From Candidatus Phytoplasma mali (GTDB taxonomy: Bacteria; Bacillota_I; Bacilli_A; Acholeplasmatales; Acholeplasmataceae), in contig NC_011047.1 in NCBI RefSeq assembly GCF_000026205.1, forward strand, positions 537,944-601,943: 64,000 nt of DNA. Reading direction: 5' to 3'. Shown here one piece after another: positions 18,064 through 27,276 of the stretch. Each line of letters starts with the position of its first letter. Position 1 is the stretch's first letter. The translations under genes were made by a program, and so were the position numbers. A model generated the notes under the pieces. It worked only from the letters and a program-made list of their open reading frames with translations, was not told the origin of the DNA and ran no database searches.

Positions 18064-19971
18064 TTGGATTTTCAAAAATTAAAGCGATTTATTTCTTCAT
18101 ATAAAAACATTATATTAACATTAATATGTTTTATTGCTATAAGTTTGATAGCAATTGTAATTTATATTAAAAATCCAAATAAAAATACAACAGAACAAAC
18201 AAATTCGAGTATTCCATTGTTAAAAAAATCAGATAATAATTTTATTTATTCAGTTCCAAACGGAATAGGGCAATTATTTCCTAACAAAGAATTGGGATTA
18301 TATGCTTTATATGCGGATTCTCAAGAGTTTTTAGTCCAAAAACCTTTAATCAGTACCTTTTTTGAAGAATTAGTAGATGAAGAGGCATGGAATCAATTAA
18401 GTTCAAATGACAAAAGTGATATGCTTCATTATAATTCTCATTTAATTCCTCGAAAATTTGTTTTTCATTTAATTGAAAGTATTAAAAATTCTAAAGATTT
18501 CAATCAATATATAGGTACAAATGATGGATTTAAGCAATCACAAAACCAAACAAGCAAAAATTTTACTTTTGTTTTGCGTCCGGATGCTAAATTTGAAAAT
18601 GGAACTCCAATCAATGCTAAAACAATACAAACAACAATAAACAAATTTATTTCTTTATTTGGTGATTTTAAGGACATGTTAGGTTTAAAAAACATAGGTA
18701 CAGAAAAAGATAGTAATTATGTAAAAACTTTTGAAGATAAACCATATGAATTTCAATTAAAATTTTCTGCACCAAAAAGTTTATTTGAAGTTATTAAAAA
18801 TATTAATAGAATTATTTTAATTGAAGAAACACAATACAACGCATCTATTTCTCCCGATGGACAAATAAAATATGGAACAGCAGCATATCCTTTTATTTCC
18901 TATGGTCCTTATATCATTAATCAAGGCTATAACGATAAAACATGGATTTTTTCAAAAAATAATTCGTATTTTGACCACCACAAAAACGTTTTGCCGTATG
19001 ACGAAGTTCAAATGTTAATTGAACATAATTCAGGATCATCAGTTCAAGAAACAGAATTATTCCAAGATAATAAATTACATTTGTATGTATGTGATGCAAA
19101 CAAAATAGATTCAAAATTTTTGGATAATTTTAAAAAAGATTTATTTTGTAAACCTGCGGGTTATTCTTTGATAATGAGTTTTTCATCAAATCCGAGAGTA
19201 AAAGATCCTAATTTACGAAAGGCTTTATTTTATAGTATAGATAGAAACAAAATAAAATCAATATCCTCTTTTTTATCTCCATCATTAGATTTGATGAGTG
19301 ATGTTTATAGAACAAAGGATTCTATCTTCACTTTTAATGACACCCAAGAACATGAACAGAATATTACCGACATGTTTAAACAAGATTTAAAAGAATATTG
19401 TAAAAAACAAGGCACATATCCAAATCATTCAAAAGGCCAAAAAGATGCAGCATTACAATCATTAAAAAATAATTTTGGTTATGATTCAAAATTATCTCAA
19501 TTTTTTTTATCAAAATATAAAAAAAACCAACAACAAATAGAGTTGACTTTGGCAACTAGAGATGGTGTATTTACAGATGAAAATTTTATTAGAGAAATCA
19601 AAGAACAAATAGAAACCGCATTTACTATTGATGGTATTAAACAAATTAATTTATTATATCGATTAAATGATTCAACGGCGGATATAAATATTTCAGTTTC
19701 AGGATTGAAACCTGAATGTTTAATTTCGACCTCAGAATATAATATTAGACGAGGAAATAACAACAGCTTTTATTTACCAGAAGAGGAATCAACACAAACA
19801 GCATTACTAAAATTGGAAAAAAAAGTTTATTCAGAATTATTATTCAATATGCCTTTGGCACAAATGAAACAAATGCGTTTTTTATTTGATGTTGAACACA
19901 ACTTTATTAAATATTTTAAATTTTTTGGCTTTAAAACAAAACCTTATGATTTTGTAGGCGAATTTATGTAA
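18064..19971 (+). CDS. OppA/DdpA-like solute-binding protein, membrane anchored (second FtsH pair)
   Basis: A 635-residue protein with one N-terminal transmembrane segment (about 15-36) and a family-5 solute-binding domain. Visible motifs are FTFVLRPDAKFENGTPINAKT (about 161-180) and YGTAAYPFISYGPYIINQGY (about 270-289), the latter nearly matching the paralogue at 4208-6289. Later segments (about 380-400, RKALFYSIDR) also fit the family. TTG start with GAAAGAGAG ten bases upstream. It is followed after 21 bases by ftsH, so it repeats the binding-protein/FtsH arrangement of 4.2-8.1 kb. No ABC permease genes are linked. Codons for Thr and Ala end in A more often than in its neighbours. A ligand-binding role is likely from the family, but a role with FtsH is inference. 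Confidence 0.75.
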   Translation: MDFQKLKRFISSYKNIILTLICFIAISLIAIVIYIKNPNKNTTEQTNSSIPLLKKSDNNFIYSVPNGIGQLFPNKELGLYALYADSQEFLVQKPLISTFFEELVDEEAWNQLSSNDKSDMLHYNSHLIPRKFVFHLIESIKNSKDFNQYIGTNDGFKQSQNQTSKNFTFVLRPDAKFENGTPINAKTIQTTINKFISLFGDFKDMLGLKNIGTEKDSNYVKTFEDKPYEFQLKFSAPKSLFEVIKNINRIILIEETQYNASISPDGQIKYGTAAYPFISYGPYIINQGYNDKTWIFSKNNSYFDHHKNVLPYDEVQMLIEHNSGSSVQETELFQDNKLHLYVCDANKIDSKFLDNFKKDLFCKPAGYSLIMSFSSNPRVKDPNLRKALFYSIDRNKIKSISSFLSPSLDLMSDVYRTKDSIFTFNDTQEHEQNITDMFKQDLKEYCKKQGTYPNHSKGQKDAALQSLKNNFGYDSKLSQFFLSKYKKNQQQIELTLATRDGVFTDENFIREIKEQIETAFTIDGIKQINLLYRLNDSTADINISVSGLKPECLISTSEYNIRRGNNNSFYLPEEESTQTALLKLEKKVYSELLFNMPLAQMKQMRFLFDVEHNFIKYFKFFGFKTKPYDFVGEFM

Positions 19972-19992
19972 AATTTAAATAAGGAAAAAATT

Positions 19993-21792
19993 ATGAAATA
20001 TAAAAAGAAAAATATTTTATTTATTACCACGATTATTGTGATATATTTGGCATTTTTATTTAATTGGTTAGAAATAGGAATATTTAAACCAAAAGGCGAA
20101 TCAATTAGTGAATCAGAAATGTTAAGCAAGATTTCGCGTAAAGATATTAGTGAAAGTGTTAGATATAGTGTTTATAAAACAATGTTTTTAAAAGACAAAC
20201 CTTTTGACATCAGAAATGTTTATCAAATAGAATTAACAACTCATAATAATGAAAAATTTCATGCAGAAATTATTAAAAATACCAAAGAAGAACTATCTTT
20301 TGAATTATTGCCTAGAAATAAAATTTCTTATCAATATGAATTCAGACCTTTTAGTTGGTTGTTGAGTATTTTTAGTATTTTGTTAAATTTTATTAATGTA
20401 TTATCTAGTTTAGTATTTACTATTTATATTTTTCTAGCTATTCATCGTGAATCAGGTAAACTTAATTCTAAATCTTTAATTACTTCCAAACAAAAATCCC
20501 TTTTCACTTTCAAAGATGTGGCTGGGAATACCGAAGAAAAAGAAGAGATGACCGAATTAATTGATTTTTTAAAACAACCACAAAAATACGAAACTATAGG
20601 GGCTGCCATTCCGAGGGGTGTTTTATTAGAAGGACCACCAGGAACTGGTAAAACTCTTTTAGCCAAAGCTTTAGCGGGCGAAGCCAGTGTTCCTTTTTAT
20701 GCTGTTTCAGGTTCGGAATTTGTGGAAATGTATGTAGGTGTAGGCGCTTCCAGGGTTAGAAAATTGTTTAAAGAAGCGAAATTAAATGCTCCTTGTGTGT
20801 TATTTATTGATGAAATTGATGTTTTAGGTGGTCGAAGAGGAGGAAATTCTTCAGGCGGCAATCAAGAAAAAGATCAAACTTTAAATCAACTTTTAACCGA
20901 AATGGATGGTTTTACTCCATCTCAAGGTATTATTGTGATTGGAGCTACTAATCGCGCCGATATGTTAGATGCAGCCTTATTACGACCAGGGAGATTTGAT
21001 CGTAAAATTCTGGTTAATTTACCAGATATCAAATCACGTGCGGAGATTTTAAAACTACACGCCCAAAATAAAAAATTATCTTCTGATATTGATTTTCATC
21101 AATTAGCACAACAAACTCCAGGGATGAGTGGGGCCCAATTAGCTGCGGTTTTAAATGAAGCTTCGATTTTGACTGTCCGTAATCACAAAGATTTCATTAC
21201 CATGACTGAATTATCCGAAGCTCTAGACCGCGTTTTAATGGGACCCGCTAAGAAATCGATTAAATATGACCCTGAAGAACGCCGTATGGTTGCTTATCAT
21301 GAAGCAGGACACGCAGTCATTGGGATTAAATTAAAACACGCTCAAAAAGTTCAAAAAATTACGATTATCCCTCGGGGTAACGCTGGTGGTTATAATTTAA
21401 TGATGCCAGAAAAAGAAACTTTCTTTTCTTCTCGAAAAAGAATGTTAGCACAAATCCAATCCTTTTTAGGAGGACGTGTCGCGGAAGAATTAGTTTTTGA
21501 TGATATTTCTTCTGGTGCCTTTGACGACTTTCGACAAGCGACTAAAATTGCCCGGTTAATGGTGACTAAATACGGGATGAGTGATTTAGGAGTTAGTCAA
21601 GATTCCGAATTTTCGGATAAAAAACTGATTGATACCGCAATTAAAAAAATCATTGATAATTGTTATGCCCGAACTAAACATTTAATGTTAGAAAATAAAA
21701 CCTTATTAGATCAAATCGCTCATTTATTATTAGAACAAGAAACGATTACTCAAGCAGAAATAGAACAATTAGTTGTAAATACTAAGAAATAA
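19993..21792 (+). CDS. ftsH: ATP-dependent zinc metalloprotease FtsH (HflB), paralogue 2
   Basis: A complete 599-residue FtsH: transmembrane segments at about 7-26 and 120-145, Walker A GPPGTGKT (214-221), Walker B with DEID, a Gly/Ser-rich loop (GGRRGGNSSGG), second region of homology, HEAGH zinc site (436-440) and the peptidase C-terminus. The AAA and protease parts closely follow the copy at 6283-8088, while the external N-terminal domain differs, suggesting different membrane substrates or partners. Part of its 3' end is duplicated exactly in the fragment at 1852-2090. ATG with AAGGAAAAA upstream, 21 bases after the binding-protein gene, so an operon is likely. A terminator follows within 15 bases. 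Confidence 0.96.
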   Translation: MKYKKKNILFITTIIVIYLAFLFNWLEIGIFKPKGESISESEMLSKISRKDISESVRYSVYKTMFLKDKPFDIRNVYQIELTTHNNEKFHAEIIKNTKEELSFELLPRNKISYQYEFRPFSWLLSIFSILLNFINVLSSLVFTIYIFLAIHRESGKLNSKSLITSKQKSLFTFKDVAGNTEEKEEMTELIDFLKQPQKYETIGAAIPRGVLLEGPPGTGKTLLAKALAGEASVPFYAVSGSEFVEMYVGVGASRVRKLFKEAKLNAPCVLFIDEIDVLGGRRGGNSSGGNQEKDQTLNQLLTEMDGFTPSQGIIVIGATNRADMLDAALLRPGRFDRKILVNLPDIKSRAEILKLHAQNKKLSSDIDFHQLAQQTPGMSGAQLAAVLNEASILTVRNHKDFITMTELSEALDRVLMGPAKKSIKYDPEERRMVAYHEAGHAVIGIKLKHAQKVQKITIIPRGNAGGYNLMMPEKETFFSSRKRMLAQIQSFLGGRVAEELVFDDISSGAFDDFRQATKIARLMVTKYGMSDLGVSQDSEFSDKKLIDTAIKKIIDNCYARTKHLMLENKTLLDQIAHLLLEQETITQAEIEQLVVNTKK

Positions 21793-21802
21793 GAATTTAA
21801 TC

Positions 21803-21828
21803 AAAAGACTTTTTGGAGTCTTTTTTTA
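21803..21828 (+). terminator. Rho-independent terminator after ftsH paralogue 2
   Basis: AAAAGACT / AGTCTTTT, an 8-bp stem with a TTTTGG loop and seven T, starting 11 bases after the stop. Confidence 0.9.
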
Positions 21829-22145
21829 TTTTATTAGTGCTAATTAAAGTAAAAAAATATCAAAATAAAAACATTGTGATGAAAAATTAACAATTAAAAC
21901 AGAGATTGAAGTTAAAATATAGATTTCAAAAAAATAGTTGGTTCAGAAGAAAAAATTATTATTCATACACGCAGAAAAAGAATTTAATTCGTTAGCAGAA
22001 GAAAATAAATTAACTATCTTGATCTTTTGTTTTTTTCGGTTGATTTGATTAATGTTTGGAGATATTTTTTGAATATTATTTTTGAGATTTTTAATAACAT
22101 GATATTAATTATTTTATAGATTAAATTTGGTTAACGGTAGTTAAA
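21829..22145. other. Spacer with possible coding remnants
   Basis: About 320 bases between convergent genes. Short coding-like pieces are interrupted by stops and none could be assigned. Confidence 0.4.
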
Positions 22146-22170
22146 TAAAAAAACTCTCTTAAAAGAGAGT
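22146..22170 (-). terminator. Terminator of the minus-strand anchored protein gene
   Basis: ACTCTCTT / AAGAGAGT hairpin (22153-22170). Reading the minus strand it is followed by seven T (A run 22147-22153). It lies 20 bases from the stop at 22190. Confidence 0.85.
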
Positions 22171-22189
22171 GGGATCATAATGTTTGAAT

Positions 22190-22990
22190 TTAATTTTTAC
22201 TTTCGATAGTTTCATAAATAGGTGGTTTTATACTGATAATTTGACCTTCTCGATTGTATTTAGTATCTTGTCTTTGACTATAAAGATTATATTCAGTTAT
22301 TTCTAATTTAGGTTTGGTTTTAGGATCATTAGGATTAATATTAAATATCATATAATTATCATCCATATGATAATAAGTTATTATTTTTTTAAACTTATTA
22401 GCTTGATAATATTCATTCAACCTAATAAGTTGTTCAAAATTGAGTGTTTTAATATAATATTCTTTTATAACTAATTCATCATTTTGATTAAATTTACTAA
22501 TTATTTTACTATAGGTTTTATTAGCTTCAATTTTGGTTTTTTGTGGATCAATATTTTTATCTAAAATTTCGTACCGAATTGGATAATTAGTATTAATAAA
22601 TTCGGATGTTATTTGTGGTAATTGAACATCATAAAATTGTTTTTCTTGAATATTAAATTTATTTTGATAAGGTGCCATTTTTTCCATTATTTCAACTAAT
22701 TCATGATAAAAATTTATTTTTTTATCTTTAGCTTCGGTTTCAGTAGTCGCATTTAAAATAGAATTTTTAGTTTCGGTAAATTTTTTCATTATGCCGTTAA
22801 TATCCCAATTATTAGCAGCATCCGAATCATTTAAAGCTTGATCATTAGGTAAATCGTGATGATTTAAAAATTGTGAAAAGTTATCTAGATTTTTTTTCTT
22901 ATTTACAGTTTTAAAAAATAACCATCCAATAACTAAACTAATTAAACTTAACGCACTTATTATGAATAAAAGTTTGTTTATTTTTGACAT
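22190..22990 (-). CDS. Membrane-anchored protein of unknown function
   Basis: A 266-residue protein with one N-terminal transmembrane segment (about 8-28) and a mainly helical, charged extracellular or cytoplasmic body, then a C-terminal strand-rich part (about 205-260) with YNLYSQRQDTKYNREGQI, which recalls the TG-turn repeats of DUF2963 proteins weakly. I do not recognise a function. ATG preceded by AGAAAG, with a TATAAT-like -10 (minus strand, complement of 23025-23030). It forms its own transcription unit with a strong terminator. Confidence 0.7.
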   Translation of the reverse strand: MSKINKLLFIISALSLISLVIGWLFFKTVNKKKNLDNFSQFLNHHDLPNDQALNDSDAANNWDINGIMKKFTETKNSILNATTETEAKDKKINFYHELVEIMEKMAPYQNKFNIQEKQFYDVQLPQITSEFINTNYPIRYEILDKNIDPQKTKIEANKTYSKIISKFNQNDELVIKEYYIKTLNFEQLIRLNEYYQANKFKKIITYYHMDDNYMIFNINPNDPKTKPKLEITEYNLYSQRQDTKYNREGQIISIKPPIYETIESKN

Positions 22991-23430
22991 TTTTATGACT
23001 TTCTAATAAAAAAATCACATTTTTATTATACTTATTTTTTTTCGCTCTTAAAAAAACTAGTAGTTGTTTATTTATATTTTAATTAATAGAAGATAAATTT
23101 AGCCTTAACTATTGAGTAATAAAGCTATTTCAATTATTTTTTTTTATTTAAAATATTATTTTGATCAAAAAAATACTAAGTTGCTAAATTAGATTGAATT
23201 AAATTCATTATTACTGGTAAATATTTTGCATAATGTTAGACATGAAAAATATAAATTTGTATATTACCTTAAATCTTAAAATTGGACAATAAAATACTTT
23301 TTAAAATTAAATATTTAATTTTTAGTTTTGTTATTTAAGTTGAAAATATATTGATTATATATCATAAAAATTTACACAAGAAAGCAAAAATCACTTTTTA
23401 AAAAAAATAATTAATTTATTTTTAATAAAA
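22991..23430. other. Intergenic, no gene seen
   Basis: AT-rich spacer between divergently oriented units. Only the -10 element of the minus-strand gene (23025-23030) is suggested. Confidence 0.5.
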
Positions 23431-23512
23431 ATTTGACAAAATTTTTTTTGTTTATCATATAGTTAAATTTAATAAATAATTTTTTCTTTTGGTATTTATA
23501 ATAGTCCTATTT
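23431..23512 (+). promoter_or_regulatory. Duplicated promoter module, copy A
   Basis: TTGACA at 23433-23438 and TATAGT at 23458-23463 (19-base spacing; CATATA gives 17). The 70-80 bases that follow, including GTTAAATTTAATAAATAA and TTTTTTCTTTTGGTA, are almost identical at 53754-53835, and the first half recurs at 56011-56060. Conservation upstream of two related loci marks this as their promoter and leader. Confidence 0.65.
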
Positions 23513-23775
23513 TCTGAGATTTATATTGATTAAAGTTCCCTCCTCCTATTTTATTAATTAAAACTAAAATTACTTATAAAAAAAATAAAGAGACAATTTA
23601 ACCACTTATAAAATCACAAATTATAACAAGTAACCAACAAATAGATAACCTTTATAAATCGGAGTGATATCATATAATTAAATTATTAAAAGAGTTAAGA
23701 AGAAATTGCTATTTAAATTATATTATTTATTATTTTTTTATTTTAATTATTCATTGGAAGTTTAACATTGATTAT
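23513..23775. other. Leader between promoter A and the gene remnant
   Basis: Corresponds to 53836-54047 of the second locus. No open frame. It keeps recognisable similarity such as ATCATATAATT and AAATTATATTATTTATTA. Confidence 0.55.
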
Positions 23776-24046
23776 ATGTTAAAAAATTAATTGGCTTTTT
23801 CTCAAAAAATTATTTGAATGATGACTATTTGTTTATTATTTGTTTTTGATAATTAAGTTTTTTTGGGCTGCGTGAGAATGAATTTTCAGAAAGAACTATT
23901 AGACAAATAGAAATTATTCACGTAATATATTAGAACCTAATGCTGATCATTTTTAAAGCATTAGTAAAGCAACAGTTAATGCAGTTAAAGATATTACTTA
24001 CGGTGTTCAAGATACTTTTTTAAAACTTAACCGTTTTTTATTTTAA
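23776..24046 (+). pseudogene. Deletion remnant of the secreted hydrophobic protein (copy A)
   Basis: The 5' part carries a ruined signal peptide and the phrase LRENEFSERTIRQ in the same position as in the 54-kb locus. The 3' part encodes VNAVKDITYGVQDTFLK...RFLF, matching the end of the protein at 54406-55122. Everything between has been deleted and stops are present. It shows that the locus at 23.4-24.9 kb is a reduced duplicate of that at 53.7-56 kb. Confidence 0.8.
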
Positions 24047-24092
24047 AAAAATATTAATAAATTATCAAAAAATATAAAAAAAAGGAGGTTAT

Positions 24093-24797
24093 ATGATGCA
24101 ACGTAAACAAAGAATTAAAGATATAATCGTTTTGTTGATTTTAAGTTCTATTTTTGTTATTACGTTACTAGAAGTAAAAAATTTACTAAAAGTAAACAAA
24201 AGTTATTTTGATTTTATGAAAAATGAAATAATATATTGGATTTTTATTTTTATTTCATTCTTTATGATAATTGGATTATTTTTTTATATTTGTTTTAAAA
24301 TAACAAACGGAACAGCATTTATTTATAAAGATCTTGATAAAGAAAAAAACTTAAATAATATTGATTTTGGTCAATTATTTTTGTTTTTGGATATTTTTAT
24401 TTTTCGTAAAAAAAGAGATTGTAATAATAAATTAATTAATCATGGTACAGAATCACATTCCGAAAAAAATTATTTTTTAAGAATATTTTTTTCATTATTA
24501 TTTTTAATGATGTTTTTATTTATAATTACACATTTTTTAATTCCAGTTTTTTATTGTTCTATAGATAAAGATAAAATTGAGATTTATTATAATATTTGTT
24601 ATGATATTTTATATCGTATTTCACTTACTGTATGTTTTTTATTAGGAAATGGAAATATATATAAATTTTTGGAAAATTTTGCTATTTTTTGGTGTTATTA
24701 TGTAAAATTATTTCAATTATTAGGAATTTTCCATTTTTTAGAAAATGATTTTAATAAAACTATTAATTACCATAATTATTTTCTGATTATTGAGTAG
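24093..24797 (+). CDS. Multi-pass membrane protein, partner of the secreted hydrophobic protein (copy A)
   Basis: A 234-residue protein with four predicted membrane segments (about 9-27, 42-65, 128-153 and 167-190) and a short charged loop in the middle. Unknown family. It is the clear paralogue of the protein at 55170-55946: both share SYFDFMKN/SHVDFMKN, FIYKD, LNNIDF and FWCYYVKLFQLLG-F-FLENDFNKTIN. ATG ATG directly after a perfect AGGAGG. It is truncated by a stop relative to the paralogue, after HNYFLIIE. The gene stays intact although its upstream partner is deleted. If the partner is a pore-forming or toxic protein, this could be its immunity protein (speculation). Confidence 0.75.
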   Translation: MMQRKQRIKDIIVLLILSSIFVITLLEVKNLLKVNKSYFDFMKNEIIYWIFIFISFFMIIGLFFYICFKITNGTAFIYKDLDKEKNLNNIDFGQLFLFLDIFIFRKKRDCNNKLINHGTESHSEKNYFLRIFFSLLFLMMFLFIITHFLIPVFYCSIDKDKIEIYYNICYDILYRISLTVCFLLGNGNIYKFLENFAIFWCYYVKLFQLLGIFHFLENDFNKTINYHNYFLIIE

Positions 24798-24866
24798 TAT
24801 TATAAAAAATTAAAAGCATAAAACCAAAAAACCAAAATCAATAAAAAAAATGAATAAAAAATATTT

Positions 24867-24899
24867 AAATGACTCTCAAACTGAGAGTCATTTTTTTTA
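24867..24899 (+). terminator. Rho-independent terminator, copy A
   Basis: AATGACTCTCA / TGAGAGTCATT with an AAC loop and eight T. It is homologous to the terminator at 55931-55960 of the duplicate locus. Confidence 0.9.
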
Positions 24900-25048
24900 A
24901 ATAACTAAACGTCATAAACTACACAAACTATTGATTTTTTAATTAATAATTTAGTTAGTTTTAAAAGTTGAATTTATTTTATTTTTTTAGTTTTTTTATA
25001 TAAAAAAATTGTTTACAACAACTATTTTTTTAATAATTATAAAATTTT

Positions 25049-25723
25049 TTAAAAAATTATTTTTGCTTTTCGCATTTGTATTAAAATTAAATTGGTTACT
25101 TCCGAAATTGAAGTTTTCAAATCATCTACTTTAATTTCTAAAAAATGCGTCGGTGTTTGATTTTTAAAATATTTAACTAAAGGTAAAGTTTCTTTTTTAT
25201 AGACTACTAAACGTTTTAAAAAAGTTTCTTTTTGATCATCTTTTCTTTGGATTAAAGGGGTTTGATCATCATCACAAAACCATAATTTTCGCGGAATTTT
25301 TGTTTCAATATGATAAATATTACCACACTTCGGACAAATTCGACGGCCAGTAATTCTTTTTTGTAAACAATCTTCTGAAGTATTTAAATAAATTACTGCG
25401 GTTAAATTAATTTTTTTAGTTTGAAAAAATTTTTTTAACATTTTGGCTTGAGCTAAATTGCGTGGAAAGCCATCAAGTAAAAAGCCTTTTTTAAATTTAT
25501 CTTCAGATAAGTAATCTATCACCATTTTGTTAGTGATTTCATCCGGAACTAAAAGTCCTTTTAAAATATAAGCTTTAGCTAAGTTTCCTAGCTCAGTATT
25601 TTGACTAAAATTTTTTCGAAACATATCTCCAGTAGAGATATTGTAAAGTTTAAACATTTGAGAAAGAAGAGCAGCTTGAGTTCCTTTTCCAGTTCCTGGA
25701 GCTCCTAATAATATTATTTTCAA
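25049..25723 (-). CDS. adk: Adenylate kinase
   Basis: A 224-residue enzyme that interconverts ATP + AMP and 2 ADP in the cytosol. P-loop GAPGTGKGTQ (7-16), the AMP-site signature FLLDGFPRN (81-89), and a zinc-type LID with C130, C133, C150 and D153, exactly the Cys4-to-Cys3Asp pattern of Gram-positive adenylate kinases. TTG start with a strong GGAAGGAAAG RBS. In many Firmicutes and phytoplasmas adk sits in the ribosomal protein operon after secY; here it stands alone, followed by nothing on the minus strand for about 2 kb. Confidence 0.95.
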   Translation of the reverse strand: MKIILLGAPGTGKGTQAALLSQMFKLYNISTGDMFRKNFSQNTELGNLAKAYILKGLLVPDEITNKMVIDYLSEDKFKKGFLLDGFPRNLAQAKMLKKFFQTKKINLTAVIYLNTSEDCLQKRITGRRICPKCGNIYHIETKIPRKLWFCDDDQTPLIQRKDDQKETFLKRLVVYKKETLPLVKYFKNQTPTHFLEIKVDDLKTSISEVTNLILIQMRKAKIIF

Positions 25724-26071
25724 TTTCTTTCCTTCCTGAAAGTTAACTTAGTGAAATTTAAGATAACTTTTAAGCCGATTTATGGTATATTTTTTCCAAA
25801 AGTTTTTCAAAAATTTTTAAATGGTTAAAATTTAAATCCAACATTATTGAACTTGATTTTTTAACTATTTATCATTATCTTTGGATTCAATTATTTCAAT
25901 TTTTAAAACTATACTTAATATTTATAACATATAAAATAATAATTTTCAATCTAATTATAAAAAATTAAAATCATGTTATAATTATGTGTATATAAGATAT
26001 TTATTTTTGTGTATAAATATTTTAAAAAATTTTAATTTTAAAAAAATATTTTCCGAAAGGGAAGCTATAAC
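25724..26071. other. Divergent spacer adk/sodA
   Basis: A 348-base gap without a gene. A TATAAT at 25977-25982 is the best -10 candidate for sodA, but I found no clear -35. Confidence 0.5.
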
Positions 26072-26686
26072 GTGTTAAATTTTAAATTACCTGAATTATC
26101 TTATAATTATGATGCTTTAGAACCATTTTTCGATGCTAAAACGATGGAAATTCACTATACTAAACATCATCAGACTTATGTTGATAATTTTAATCAAGCT
26201 TTAAAAAATTATCCAAATTTAAATTATTCTTTAGAAGCAATGTTAACTGATTTAAATTTAGTTCCAATTGCGATTAGAACAGTGGTCCAAAACCACGGTG
26301 GTGGTCATTTTAATCATTCTTTTTTTTGGAAGATTTTAAAATTAAATTATCAAAAAACTCCGAAAAATGAACTAGCTAATTTAATTAACCGACATTTTGA
26401 ATCTTTAGAAAATTTTAAAAATGAATTTATTGCGGCTGGAAAAAAACTTTTTGGTAGTGGTTGGGTTTGGTTATTATTAACTTTCGATCAAAAATTAATA
26501 ATTACTACTACTATTAATCAAAATACTCCTTTGCATTTAGGAACACCGTTATTAGGTTTAGATTTATGGGAACATGCTTATTATTTAAGTTATCAAAATC
26601 GTCGTCCTGATTACATTGAAGCTTTTTTTAGTGTTATTAATTGGTCTCAAGTGGAATATAATTTAACTTCAGTTTTAAAAAAATAA
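26072..26686 (+). CDS. sodA: Superoxide dismutase (Fe/Mn type)
   Basis: A 204-residue Fe/Mn superoxide dismutase, converting superoxide to oxygen and peroxide in the cytosol. The four metal ligands are H28, H82 (NHSFFW), D164 and H168 (DLWEHAYYL). The second-sphere residues H32-H33-Q34-T35-Y36 and W(133)-W type pattern GSGWVWL are present. One unusual change is Tyr29 where most family members have a His directly after the first ligand. The start is GTG with GAAAGGGAAG upstream. It is followed after 50 bases by nusB and may be co-transcribed. It probably defends against the host oxidative burst. Confidence 0.95.
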   Translation: MLNFKLPELSYNYDALEPFFDAKTMEIHYTKHHQTYVDNFNQALKNYPNLNYSLEAMLTDLNLVPIAIRTVVQNHGGGHFNHSFFWKILKLNYQKTPKNELANLINRHFESLENFKNEFIAAGKKLFGSGWVWLLLTFDQKLIITTTINQNTPLHLGTPLLGLDLWEHAYYLSYQNRRPDYIEAFFSVINWSQVEYNLTSVLKK

Positions 26687-26736
26687 GAATTTCTTCAACT
26701 GATTTTAAATTCATAAAGGAAAATAAATCTTTTGTT

Positions 26737-27165
26737 ATGAAAAAACCAAGTTTAATACGTATTGAAGTACTTATTTTATTATATCAATATGATTTTTACC
26801 TCCAGGATTTAAAGTTTTTGAATTATACCACCAAACCTCAAAGTTTGGTTTTTTTTCAAAAAATTATTCCTAAAATAACTTTAATTGATGAAATTATTCA
26901 AAAAAATCTTTATAATTATCAATTAAAACGTTTAAATAAAGTAGACCAAGCTATTTTACGTTTGGCTACGTTTGAATTATTAGAAAATAAGATCATTGCT
27001 CCTATTATTATTGATGAAGCTTTGGAATTAACTAAAAGATATTCAGAATTAGATGATCAAAAACAACATAAATTTAATAATAAAATTTTAGATCAAATTT
27101 ATCATAGTTTAAAATCTCTCAAAACTAATTTGGAGGTTAAAAAAATCTCTGAAAACCATATTTAA
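26737..27165 (+). CDS. nusB: Transcription antitermination factor NusB
   Basis: A 142-residue all-helical protein of normal NusB length. The family core RLNKVDQAILRLATFELL (about 67-84) and the following IDEALELTKRYS (about 94-105) are well kept. NusB binds boxA RNA with S10 to support rRNA transcription. ATG with AAAGGAAA upstream. A terminator hairpin follows 10 bases after the stop, so the sodA-nusB pair forms one unit. Confidence 0.92.
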   Translation: MKKPSLIRIEVLILLYQYDFYLQDLKFLNYTTKPQSLVFFQKIIPKITLIDEIIQKNLYNYQLKRLNKVDQAILRLATFELLENKIIAPIIIDEALELTKRYSELDDQKQHKFNNKILDQIYHSLKSLKTNLEVKKISENHI

Positions 27166-27174
27166 AGTTATTTT

Positions 27175-27204
27175 TCTCTAATTTTTTAGTTAGAGATTTT
27201 TTTA
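27175..27204 (+). terminator. Rho-independent terminator after nusB
   Basis: TCTCTAA / TTAGAGA with an eight-base T-rich loop followed by seven T. Confidence 0.85.
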
Positions 27205-27276
27205 TCTTTAATTAAACTAAAAAAAATTAAAAATAAAGATCAACCAAGTTTTATTTTTAGAAAGAATGGAATTATT

